Assembly: GCA_963580285.1 (NCBI GenBank) | Contig: OY757024.1 | Location: 127,038,045 to 127,102,044 of the forward strand | DNA length: 64,000 nucleotides | From: Lucinisca nassula | Taxonomy: Eukaryota > Mollusca > Bivalvia > Lucinida > Lucinidae | Reading direction: 5' to 3' | Part shown: positions 22,238 through 31,639 of the stretch, piece after piece | How the letters are laid out: the number at the start of each line of letters is the position of its first letter | Numbering within the stretch: position 1 is the stretch's first letter | The notes under the pieces: model-generated | Seen by the model: only the letters and a program-made list of their open reading frames with translations | Told to the model about the DNA's origin: nothing | Databases searched by the model: none | Made by a program: the position numbers and the translations under genes

Positions 22238-24077
22238 AACAAGAGGGCCATGATGGCCCTGGATCGCTCACCCGATCCATAGGGTATCAAGTGGGCCCCT
22301 GGGAGAGCCATTATTGGCCCAGGCTATAATATGAAATCGGGCCAAAGGGCTAGGAGGAGATGTTGCTTAAAGGTATTTCTATTTTTAGCTCTGGTGGCCA
22401 TTTTGTTCAGCGGAGCAGAACCATTTTAGCAATTTCTGTAAAGGGTCATCCAAGGAACATTTCAGTGAAATTATTTTGAAATCGGGCCAAAGGGCTAGGA
22501 GGAGATGTCGTTTAAAGGTTTTTCTATTTTTAGCTCTGGCCGCCATTTTGTTCAGCAGAGCGGAACCATTTTAGCAATTTCTGTAAAGGGTCATCCAAGG
22601 AACATTTCAGTGAAATAATTTTGAAATCAGGCCAAAGGGCTAGGAGGGGATGTCGTTTAAAGGTTTTTCTATTTTTAGCTCTGGTGGCCATTTTTTTCAG
22701 CGGAGTGGAACCATTTTAGCAATTTCATTAGAGGGTCATCCAAGAAACATTTAAGTGAAATTATTTTGAAATCAGACCAAAGGGCTAGGAGGAGATGTCG
22801 TTTAAAGGTTTTTCTATTTTTAGCTCTTGCGGCCATTTTGTTCAGCGGAGCGGAACCATTTTAGCAATTTCATTAGAGGGTCATCCAAGAAACATTTAAG
22901 TGAAATTATGTTGAAATCGGGTCAAAGGGCTAGGAGGAGATGTCGTTTAAAGGTTTTTCTATTTTTAGCTCTGGCGGCCATTTTGTTCAGCGGAGAGGAA
23001 CCATTTTAGCAATTTCTGTAGAGGGTCATCCAAGGAACATTTCTGTGAAATTATTTTGAAATCGGGCCAAAGGGCTAGGAGGAGATGTTGTTTAAAGGTT
23101 TTTCTATTTTTAGCTCTGGCCGCCATTTTGTTCAGCGGAGCGGAACCATTTTAGCAATTTTGGTAGAGGGTCATCCAAGGAACATTTCTGTGAAATTATT
23201 TTGAAATTGGGCCAAAGGGCTAGGAAGAGATGTCGTTTAAAGGTTTTTCTATTTTTAGCTCTGGCGGCCATTTTGTTCTGCGGAGCGGAACCATTTTAGC
23301 AATTTTGGTAGAGGGTCATCCAAGGAACATTTCTGTGAAATTATTTTGAAATCGGACCAAAGGGCTAGGAGGAGATGTCGTTTAAAGGTTTTTCTATTTT
23401 TAGCTCTTGCGGCCATTTTGTTCAGCGGAATGGAACCATTTTAGTAATTTCGGTAGAGGGTCATCCAAGAAACATTTCAGTGAAATTATTTTGAAATCGG
23501 GCCAAAGGGCTAGGAGGAGATGTCGTTTAAAGGTTTTTCTATTTTTAGCTCTGGCGGCCATTTTGTTCAGCGGAGCGGAACCATTTTAGCAATTTCGGTA
23601 GAGGGTCATCCAAGGAACATTTCTGTGAAATTATTTTGAAATCGGGCCAAAGGGCTAGGAGGAGATGTAATTTAAAGATTTTTCTATTTTTAGCTCTGGC
23701 GGCCATTTTGTTCAGCAGAGCGGAACCATTTTAGCAATTTTGGTAGAGGGTCATCCAAGGAACATTTCTGTGAAATCATTTTGAAATCGGGCAAAAGGGC
23801 TAGGAGGAGATGTCGTTTAAAGGTTTTTCTATTTTTAGCTCTGGTGGCCATTTTGTTCTGCGGAGCGGAACAATTTTAGCAATTTTGGTAGAGGGTCACC
23901 CAAGGAACATTTCTATGAAAGTTTTTTTGAAATCCATTCACTGGCTTAGGAGGAGATGTCATTTAAGTGAATTGTTGACGACGGACGACGCACACCGCAC
24001 GACGCACGACGGACGCCGGACAAAAGGCGATCACAATAGCTCACCTTGAGCACTTCGTGCTCAGGTGAGCTAAAAAT
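22238..24077 (+). mobile_element. Pearl-like hairpin-capped element, 11-copy core
   Basis: 5' AACAAGAGGGCCATGATGGC (hairpin AGGGCC/GGCCCT), then TCGCTCACC. The core is about eleven tandem units of about 145 bp, each with TTTTTAGCTCTGG, CCATTTTGTTCAGCGGAG and GAGGGTCATCCAAGGAAC (starts near 22385, 22534, 22675, 22822, 22969, 23113, 23258, 23402, 23547, 23691, 23836). After GACGACGGACGACGCAC comes local arm GCTCACCTTGAGCAC and terminus GTGCTCAGGTGAGC, then TAAAAA. This layout matches bivalve pearl elements, which are regarded as non-autonomous Helentron relatives. Confidence 0.82.
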
Positions 24078-24161
24078 ATCACAATTTTTCATCTTAAATT
24101 TTTATTTTTCCAGTGGTATAACTTACAATTTTCCTAATGAACTTGATCACTAACATGCTTG

Positions 24162-24374
24162 TTAACCCTTATCTTGCTGTTCACAACAACCCCTATATTT
24201 GCAAACAGTGAAGATCCAGATCAGATGGCTTCTGAAGAAGCCATCTGATCAGGATCTACACTGTTTGGCATTCAATTTATGAATTTGTAGCAATAAATTA
24301 CATCAAGAACTTTGATTGGTTGACAGACAGAAATGGGTGTGGCTTAAATGAATATTCAGCACGATAAGGGTTAA
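24162..24374. mobile_element. MITE family A
   Basis: TTAACCCTTATCTTGCTG to CACGATAAGGGTTAA. Close to the 19994 copy. Confidence 0.88.
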
Positions 24375-24652
24375 GCTACAATGCTTTGAGCAACAGGGCC
24401 CTGATTGGCTCATGTGATAACTGTCCTATCAATTTCTGCTAAAAACCTTAGAAACCTTGCAGATAGCAGTCACACACTAACCATTGTCCTGGCTCCAGTC
24501 GTCCAAAGCACTGTTAGCTTAACAAGCTTGTTAGCGGTCAAATTGTTAACTTTTCTAGCATGTACAATATCTAAAATTTTGTTATTTTTGCTAGAAAATA
24601 ATGTGAGTAGCTAGCTATTCACATTTTTCCAGCTAAAATATTATCACATTTG

Positions 24653-24724
24653 CCATATTAAATGATCAAAGTTTTAACAATTTGTTTACTAACAAATTGT
24701 TAAAACTTTGATCATTTAATATGG
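24653..24724. repeat. Perfect 34-base-arm hairpin
   Basis: Arms 24653-24686 and 24691-24724 are exact complements with loop TACT. Probably the centre of a larger AT-rich MITE (24390-24760; AGGGCCCTGATTGG against CTGGCCCTGG outside). Confidence 0.92.
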
Positions 24725-24774
24725 TTGTTAGTTTTGAACAACTGGCCCTGGTGAATAAATTAATTCTGCTTCAC

Positions 24775-25006
24775 CCATAAATGGCTATTAACCAGTCAAA
24801 TAGCTTGATATAATGTATTCATTCAATTTGGTGAGAGCTAGGGACTAACTTCCCATATCACAGGTTATGATAGATGTGTCACCAGTAACAATTCTGATTC
24901 TGAATTCACAAACTAAATGACAAAAAAAAGTGAAGGCTTCTACAGATCTAGATCTACACTATTTACAAAGATATGAGTTGTCGTGTTCAACAGGATAAGG
25001 GTTAAT
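24775..25006. mobile_element. Eroded MITE family A remnant
   Basis: Right end GATCTAGATCTACACTATTT to TTCAACAGGATAAGGGTTAA is recognisable. The left part is degraded. Confidence 0.5.
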
Positions 25007-25037
25007 TCATATTGTGCATATTGAAATTACCACTGAC

Positions 25038-25281
25038 CTTGACCCTTGCCACAGACACGTTTGTCTCCATCAAGAAGGCAATTGCAAAAGGTATATACAA
25101 AGTTGTGGCATTTCTTACAGCTTGATACAAAGACAGAGTAACAAACATGGCTTCTGGAACCAGTCCACCTCTAGCAGTGAAACTAAGAAATGCCAGAAAC
25201 ATAAGTTTCGGAGCTATGAAAAATAGGCAATCAAGTATTCCTCTAGCATTCTGAAGAACTCTCTCTTGATCTGTTTCTTTC
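25038..25281 (-). CDS. ABCC4-like: ABCC4-like transporter, variable exon V4
   Basis: 244 bases, 81 codons after one entry base, two codons shorter than V5 (loss in the loop around TARGGLVPEAM) but still 1 modulo 3. Acceptor CTCCTCTTTCAG|GAAAGA, donor GTCAAG|GTCAGT. Starts KETDQERVLQNARGILDC, then LFFIAPKLMFLAF, FVTLSLYQAVRNATTLYI and METNVSVARVK. Corresponds to TM5-TM6 of TMD1 of an MRP4-type exporter. Intron just past the donor is also alike in V4 and V5 (GTCAGT, then AATTTCA/AGTTTCA and a TGCACA stretch), which supports duplication of a block larger than the exon. The open frame suggests function. Confidence 0.88.
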
Positions 25282-25352
25282 CTGAAAGAGGAGCATGCGT
25301 AGCCATTCATAGTTTTAGTTATTTTTGGCAGCTAGCAATAGCTCTATCGTAA

Positions 25353-25643
25353 TGCACTAGCCATTTGTAACCCCGCCCCCCCCCCCCCCACCTTTTGGGA
25401 TGGGTGGGGAATAGCAGGGCTAATGTGTGGGATAGTTACCCTCTGTGTTCCCCCACAGTGCCACGTTAATGCAGGGGTTTTGATATTATGCAAATATACC
25501 CCAGTGGAATTTACTATTATAAAATAGCAGGGTAATGACTTCCAGGAGGTGCCCCCAGTGCAGGGCTGTGAAAAGTGAAAAGTCATTGTTCCCACTATTC
25601 CCCATAGGTGGGGGTGGGGGGCAGTGGTTACAAATGATGTGTC
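25353..25643. mobile_element. MITE family G (GCACTAGTCATTTGTAACC ends)
   Basis: TGCACTAGCCATTTGTAACC to GGTTACAAATGATGTGTCA, about 290 bp, with CCCCACC/GGTGGGG inner arms. A second copy at 35553-35875 is nested in MITE H. Confidence 0.75.
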
Positions 25644-25649
25644 ATAACC

Positions 25650-25865
25650 CATGGTGGACTCTTCCATTGCTATATGGTGGACAAGTCCATTTGTCATATA
25701 AGGGGTGTGAGACCTATTTTTTCACTTTTATTCTATTTTTGATGGAAAATTCTGTTAGCAAATAGTGCAGGCCCTAATCAGAGGCCACGTTCTGCGGCAT
25801 CTGATCTGGGCTTGCACTTTTTGCCAGGGTACCTCTTTAGGGGTTTCCCGCATGCACTGGGTTAA
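25650..25865. mobile_element. MITE family B variant
   Basis: GGTGGACTCTTCCATTGC, GACAAGTCCATTTGTCATAT, then GCAGGCCCTAATCAGA, GCGGCATCTGATCTGGG and end CTGGGTTAA. This longer variant shares only its right half with short family B. Confidence 0.7.
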
Positions 25866-25944
25866 GCATGAATTCTAGGCTAAAATTTAACTGAAATTAT
25901 TTTAATATCTCCAAACACAATGCCAAACAAATTTAGTTGTTTAA

Positions 25945-26200
25945 TAACCCAGCATTAGAGAGCAGAAACCTTTAATCAGCAAGACGCCGAAAAAAAAAAA
26001 CTACATCTGAAAATGCCATCTGCTTATGTCTTCTGCTGAATCTTTTTGCAAACTTTTAAAAAATATTTCTGCATACAGGCAAACAGTGTGGACCCAGATC
26101 AGACTGCTCCTCCTTTAGGAGCAGTCTGATCTGGGTCCACATTGTTTGTAAAAATGACTTTTAAAGTAACCCGCAGACGACAAAACAGGCGACAATCGTT
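25945..26200. mobile_element. MITE family C
   Basis: GGCAAACAGTGTGGACCCAG, then ATCAGACTGCTCC and GGAGCAGTCTGAT, then GGGTCCACATTGTTTG. Flanks ATGACTTTTAAAGTAACCCG and GACAACAAT-like ends. Confidence 0.7.
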
Positions 26201-26435
26201 AAACATGCAAGTGTAATTATCACGAACAAATATTATTACAAATTTGTGCTCAAAAACACGGACTGAGGCTGTCAACATGCACTTCCCAACTATGAAGAAT
26301 GTTTTCATAAATTTGTATCAGACGAAGGCAATTTTTAGGGGACATGAGATACCATTATCTCACATGTGTGAGATATCCTAATGTAAACTGTAACCTACAG
26401 AGGCAATAAACTGGCAGGGCCTAGACAAACACATC

Positions 26436-27053
26436 TAACCCTTGTCCTGCTGAGTAAGTTCATTTTTTCACTCCCATTTCTGATCGGCAACCAATCAGAT
26501 TACTTGATATTATATATATATTCATTAAAATTCACAAACTGAATGACAGAGTAGATCCTGATCCTTTGGCTGATCTGTATCTATACTGTTTAGCTTTTTC
26601 AGAAGCCATCTGATCTGGATCTATGCTATTTAAATTCTTCAGAAATCAACTGATCTGGTAGGGATTACCTTGCTCAGCAAGACATGAGTTATCAACTGTA
26701 TGACAAAACAATATAGCTTTGTAAAGCATCCTAAAAATAGCAGGGCAAACTAGACAATTACTTTGGCTTTGAAAAACATTTAACCATTATCCTGCTGAAT
26801 ATTTCAATTAGTCACACCCATTTCTAACTATCATTCAATCAGATTACATGGAATAATTTTTTCACAAATAACATTCACAAACTGAATGACAAACAGTGTA
26901 GATCCTATTCAGAAGCCATCTGATCTGGATATACACTGTTTGCAAAGGTAGGGGTTTTCATGAACAGCAGGATAAGGCTTCTTCAGAAGCCATCTATTCT
27001 GGATCTACACTATTTGCAAAGGTAGGGGTTGTCGTGAACAGCAGGATAAGTGT
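26436..27053. mobile_element. Two rearranged MITE family A copies
   Basis: 26436-26692 and 26779-27053. In both, the segment TTCAGAAGCCATCT-GATCTGGAT is duplicated, and the second ends with two right halves (AGGGGTT-TCGTGAACAGCAGGATAAG at 26950 and 27020). Confidence 0.7.
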
Positions 27054-27059
27054 TATTTG

Positions 27060-27780
27060 GCCCAAAATTTACTGTTTTGGGGTGTCTGTGACCTTGACAA
27101 AAGGTCAAGGTCACCAAAATCTAATCACATCTGTGGAATGATGTAATGATATATTGTACCAAGTTTGAATAAAATTAAACAATTCGTTAATGGGCTAGAG
27201 TACAGACAAGTCATTTTTGGCCAATATTGACTGTTTTTGGGGGGCCTGTGACCTTGAAAAAAGGTCAAGGCCACCAAATCTGATCAAATCTGTGGTATGT
27301 TGTAATGATATTTTGCACCAAGTTTGACTAACATTAATCCATTCATTAATGACATAAGAGTGCAGACAAGCCATTTTTTTGGCTTTTGGTGCCTGTGACC
27401 TAGTCACCAAAACCTAATCACATCTGGGTATGTTGCAATGATATGTTGTATCGAGTTTGACCAAAATTAATCAATTTGTAAGTGAGATAGAGCACAGACA
27501 AGCCATTTTTGGCCCAAAATTGACATTTTTGGGGAATTTGTGACATTGAAAAAAGGTCAAGGTCATTAAAATCTAATCAAATCTGTGGTATATTGTAATA
27601 ATATATTGTACCAAGTTTGACTGAAATTAATCCATTCATTAATGAGCTAGAGTGCAGACAAGCCATCTTTTGCCCCAAAATGGCTGTTTTTGGGGCCTCT
27701 GACCTTGAAAATGACATCAAGGTCACCATAACCTAATGACTGTTTCCCCCCATCCTTTTGATATGTAACTATGCAAGTTT
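27060..27780. repeat. About 165-bp tandem repeat, 4-5 units
   Basis: Units share GCAGACAAGCCATTTTTGG, GACCTTGAAAAAAGGTCAAGG and ATTGTACCAAGTTTGA. TCAAGGTCA occurs repeatedly. No hairpin ends were recognised. Confidence 0.85.
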
Positions 27781-27804
27781 GGATAGAATCCATCCATAGG
27801 TTTA

Positions 27805-28225
27805 AACATTATACTGCTAAATAAATTAATTTTGCCACATCTTTATCTGGCTATCAACAATCAAAATACTTGATGATATTCATTCCTGCAAATTCAGCAA
27901 TTAAATGACAAACAGTGAAGATCAGGATCAGATGGTTTCAGAAGTGACATTGGTTTCAAAGGTTGGATGTATCCTGGGAAGGGTCTGATTTACCTGAATC
28001 AGAATCATGTTTCTGTTTCAGTGTTTTATTGGTGAAATACAGAAACATGATACCAAATCAGGCGAATCATAGACTCTGATGTTTCAAAACGAATCAGTGC
28101 ATCAAAAATGGAAGAATCATAGATTTATAAAGTGGCAGAATCATGATTCTGATTAAGAAATCATGATTTAGAATCTGGATTCTGATTCAGGTAAATAAAA
28201 CGCTTCCCCGGTTCAGCAGGTTAAG
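27805..28225. mobile_element. MITE family A relic holding a nested TIR element
   Basis: Left arm of a family A-like copy (27805-27960), right end GGTTCAGCAGGTTAAGGGC at 28210. Between them, about 27974-28208, lies an element with ends GGGAAGGGTCTGATTTACCT and GGTAAATAAAACGCTTCCC and inner CTGAATCAGA/TCTGATTCAG. Confidence 0.55.
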
Positions 28226-28235
28226 GGCTAAAAAA

Positions 28236-28451
28236 TTAATAATAATAATGATCAACCTTATTTATAGAGAGTAACACATTTAGTACTAGTACGTATCTGC
28301 CATGTTGCCCTCTTTTCTTGGGTAGGAGGAACCAGTACTAAGCAATGTGGATAAAGTGTCTTGCTCAAGGAAATAACACTTGGTGATTGTGGGATCCAGC
28401 CGGCTACCTCTCGATCTCAAATCAGATGCTTTACCACTGCACCACAGCGCT
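28236..28451 (-). mobile_element. tRNA-headed SINE, family 4
   Basis: On the minus strand: head GCTGTGGTGCAGTGGTAAAG (A box) and GGCTGGATCCCACAATC (B box), then TCCTTGAGCAAGACACTTTA, a motif common in invertebrate SINEs, and an ATTATT-rich tail. Its head lies 23 bases past the donor of V3. Confidence 0.65.
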
Positions 28452-28474
28452 TCACAATTCAGTGTTAGAATTAC

Positions 28475-28724
28475 CTGAAATCTCTTCCTGGCGACTGACC
28501 AATCAGCAAGGGCCCTTACAATAATCTGAACAACGTGCAGAAACAGTCTGTTCATAACCATATAGTACACAAGACAAGGAAACACGACAGCGGGTGAGAG
28601 GGGGTAGCCCATCAACGTGAAGGCAGTCACAGCACAGAAGATGGTTATAAATTTGCCAATAAAAGCCATACTCAACATCACTGCTCTCAGGTTTGCTAGG
28701 CAGCAAAGTGCATCCATTTGTTTC
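28475..28724 (-). CDS. ABCC4-like: ABCC4-like transporter, variable exon V3
   Basis: 250 bases, 83 codons after one entry base. Acceptor TTTTTATTTAG|GAAACA, donor TTTCAG|GTAATT. Starts KQMDALCCLANLRAVMLSM, continues AFIGKFITIFCAVTAFTLMG (TM5), YPLSPAVVFPCLVYYMV (turn and TM6) and ends ADWSVARKRFQ. The framework (phase, length, R at the end of helix, V-x-x-x-R-x-Q before the donor) is that of the array, but the residues of TM6 differ strongly from V1, V2, V4 and V5 (VYYMVMNRLFLHVVQII instead of LYQAVR-type), so it forms a group of its own. Open frame, good splice sites. A SINE sits just beyond the donor. Confidence 0.85.
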
Positions 28725-28817
28725 CTAAATAAAAACATCTGGGGCGAGTCACTGATAGTTCAAAACTATGTCAATGGTTGACAGAGCATTAAACTTTGAT
28801 CATTTTAGCTGGCAAAT

Positions 28818-29217
28818 ACAGTGAAATTCCACTAAATTAACCCTTGTCCTGCTAATCCCGGATATGCCTGACCTTTGAAACAATGTAGATCCAGATCAGA
28901 TGGCTTCTGATGAAGCCATCTGATCAGGATCTACATTGTTTGCCATTCAGATTGTGAATTTGTTGCAATAATTTGCATCAAGTAATCTGATTGGTAGATA
29001 ATCGATAGTGGGTGTGGCATATATGAATATTCAGCAGAACAAGGGTTAAGACTGATTCTGCTTTCAAAAGCTTATTTAGAAGGGTGCCCTTATTCTTTTT
29101 TTTTCTTTTTTTCATTTTCTGCAGACAGTGTCCTCTGGTCAGACTGTTCAAAAGTGGTTGATAAGACCACTTCTGAACAGTCGCAAAAGGTGGTCTCAAT
29201 ATAGGAAATTTACTGTA
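28818..29217. mobile_element. MITE family E split by MITE family A
   Basis: Outer ends TACAGTGAAATTCCACTAAA and GGAAATTTACTGTA. The inner family A copy is 28837-29049, with TTAA at both edges (CTAAATTAACCC, GGGTTAAGACTG). The undisturbed family E copy at 21706 reads AAATTATGACT at this site. Confidence 0.85.
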
Positions 29218-29292
29218 TACATGCTATTGTTTGCATTGAAAAAGCAACCCACATTTTGGCAGCAAAAAATACCACATACTGTTAGGTTTCAT

Positions 29293-29495
29293 TAACCTTT
29301 AAAATGCCAATCACAACGATTGTCGTTGGCTTTGTCGTCTGCCCATTTCTTCAAAACTCATTTTTGCAATCAGTGTGGACATAGATCAGACTGCTCCTCT
29401 ATGAACAGTCTGATCTGGTTCCACACTGTTTGTATGCAAAAATATACTCAGTCAAAAAGTTCCTTTACACAAAATTTCTTCTGTTATCATAGTTA
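29293..29495. mobile_element. MITE family C, partial
   Basis: TTAACCTTTAAAATGCCAAT, then ATAGATCAGACTGCTCC/GAACAGTCTGATCTGG and CCACACTGTTTGTATGC. Confidence 0.65.
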
Positions 29496-29870
29496 CTGCA
29501 AATGAAAAATATGCAAAATTTGTTTTCTTTTAGTTAGAGAACCCATTTTTCATTGCAAAAGCCCAAACTGTTTTTGTTTATGTAAACTCGCCATCCTAGG
29601 TTATCATTTTAAATACACAAGAGGTTACTGTATCACTTTCACAAAATAAAACATTTAAAAAGTCAAACTTTATCACCATAAAATATCACAGTCAGCACAA
29701 GATTTTTAAAATTTGATACATGTAACATTTTATTAGATACCATGTGTGTCTATATACAAAAGATTTGGTACATTAGTTCATTTGGCTAAGCGCAACAGAT
29801 GATCACATATAGGCCTCCGATTCTTTGAAGGTGTGTGCAAAATGCTGCTTCTAATTGAAACTCCACAGGG
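29496..29870. other. Intron, no feature recognised
   Basis: AT-rich, no repeat partner in the window and no coding signal. Confidence 0.45.
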
Positions 29871-29871
29871 C

Positions 29872-30170
29872 TCCCGCCCATAGGGGCTTGAAGAAATATA
29901 TGGGCTGCATGATGCTTCCACGCAGAGCTGAATCCAGCCCGCACACTAGTACTGGTAAACCGCTTAGAGGATCTAAGCCTGACCAGGAACCGCGGTGTGA
30001 GGCGGACCGTCCATGCTAATAAACCCTATTGGTTTCATTGGGAGACAGGCCTTGAGATGTCATTTCATCTCAATGTCGGGTAAAAGTCCCACAAAATTGG
30101 AAGCAACGTCTCCAAAATGACCTTTACAGTGTTGACGGGGACGTTAAACCTCAAATCAAACAAAACAAAA
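29872..30170 (+). mobile_element. Retroposon family D
   Basis: Nearly intact: GCCCATAGGGGCTTGAAG to TTAAACCTCAAATCAAACAA. Confidence 0.78.
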
Positions 30171-30965
30171 ATTGAAATCCATAGAAAATAGCAGTTGGCA
30201 GTGCTACATGCTACATGAATTTTCTAATGGTTAACAGCAATGGTGGCAACAAAGTGCCTTTTAAAGAAATTACAAAAGATTAATGAAAGGTATGGAAATA
30301 ACAACAGTTTGAAAATTGCTATATTTTTAATTGAAAGGGAGATAATCTGATAATTTCACAAATGAAATCATTGATTGTAGTGCAAGATAATGAGATTTGT
30401 AAAGGTAAAGTTAGTTTCCAGGTTCAATTGACGTGATCTTTCATCTCAGATACAAAAAGAATATCTGCGCATGCGCAATGCCAAATTCCTTGCAAAACCA
30501 TTCTATGCACATATTGCAAGACAACTCTTGAACAGAATGCAATGGGCAAATTTAAGTTTGTGCATTTTGTGGCTAAACGTCCAATTCGCATGTGTACCAG
30601 CCATCTTAAGCTGAATAGCTACCGGATGGCTACGGGAATTTACCCGGAAGTTGGAATAGTTACATTTTTGACCGAGTGTATTTTTAAGAAGTTTGCAAGA
30701 AGATTCAGCGAACAACATAAGCAGACGACACTTTCAGATGTAGTTTTTCTCGGGTTAACATTTGCTAGGTATTCTGTTAGGTAACTGCTCTTTTAAGTCA
30801 CATCATCAACATTGTGACTAATAACGAGCTTGTTAAATTAAGTTAACGATAAAATTGAATAACGAACAGTGAAGATCCTGATCATATGGTTTCTGCAGAA
30901 GCCATCTGAACTGGATCTATACTGTTTGCAAAGGTAGGGGTTGTCGTGAACAGCAGTATAAGGGT
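30171..30965. other. Intron with MITE C and A remnants
   Basis: 30171-30530 unassigned. 30540-30840 holds a partial family C arm (TTAAGAAGTTTGCAAGAAG, GCAGACGAC). 30838-30965 is an eroded family A (GAACAGTGAAGATCCTGATC to CAGCAGTATAAGGGT). Confidence 0.5.
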
Positions 30966-31139
30966 AAAAATTATGTTTAAAGTAGCTCTATAATGCCATA
31001 ATAAACCAATACATTTTTTATCGTTACTTGCATTTTTTATTGTCTGCATTTCAAGAGGAAATATTATGTAAAATTTAACAGTTCTAGTCACTGTAGTCTC
31101 TAAGATCACAACAGCCAATGTATAAGCTGACATATCTGA

Positions 31140-31560
31140 CAAGTTAATGATGCATGAAATATAGGTCAAGGTCACTGGGTCAAGGTGTATGCTGTAGGCA
31201 GACGCAACATCATGCAGAAATATTAAGTAAAGTATGAAGGTTCTAGTTATAGCACTGCTGATCTGACAAAGTCAATAGAGCATGAAATATAAGTCAAGGT
31301 CATATGGTCAAAGGGCATGCAGAGGCGGCATGTCAAGGAAAAACAGTGTTTGAAGTTAGAAGGTTTTAGAAACTTTAATTGCTGAAATTCAAAGGGTTAT
31401 GGTATAATCTGACAAAATCAATAAAGAGTGAAATATAGGTCAAGGTCACTGGGTCAAGGTGTATGCTGAGGCAGCATGTCTAGAAGAAACATTAGGAAAA
31501 AGTTTGAAGGTTCTAGCAACCATAGTTGCTGAGATCAATTTAAGCAAAGAAATAGACCAT
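31140..31560. repeat. About 140-bp tandem repeat, 3 units
   Basis: Units share CATGAAATATAGGTCAAGG, TCACTGGGTCAAGGTGTATG and GAAGGTTCTAG. AGGTCA-type half-sites are again present. Confidence 0.8.
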
Positions 31561-31639
31561 TAAACCTGAAGGTATCTTGAAAGTTCTATGTCTGTAAACT
31601 TGATCTTACGGTCACATCAACTGACATGGATGGTGGTAA

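Noticed and set aside
22385..23940. CRISPR-like regular repeat array
   Set aside because: Units are about 145 bp and contiguous, without unique spacers, in a eukaryotic pearl-like element. The same holds for all other tandem arrays in this window.
28286..28474. Extension of V3 coding past the donor
   Set aside because: The frame stays open into a SINE by chance. The CAG|GTAATT donor and alignment with other copies end the exon at 28475.
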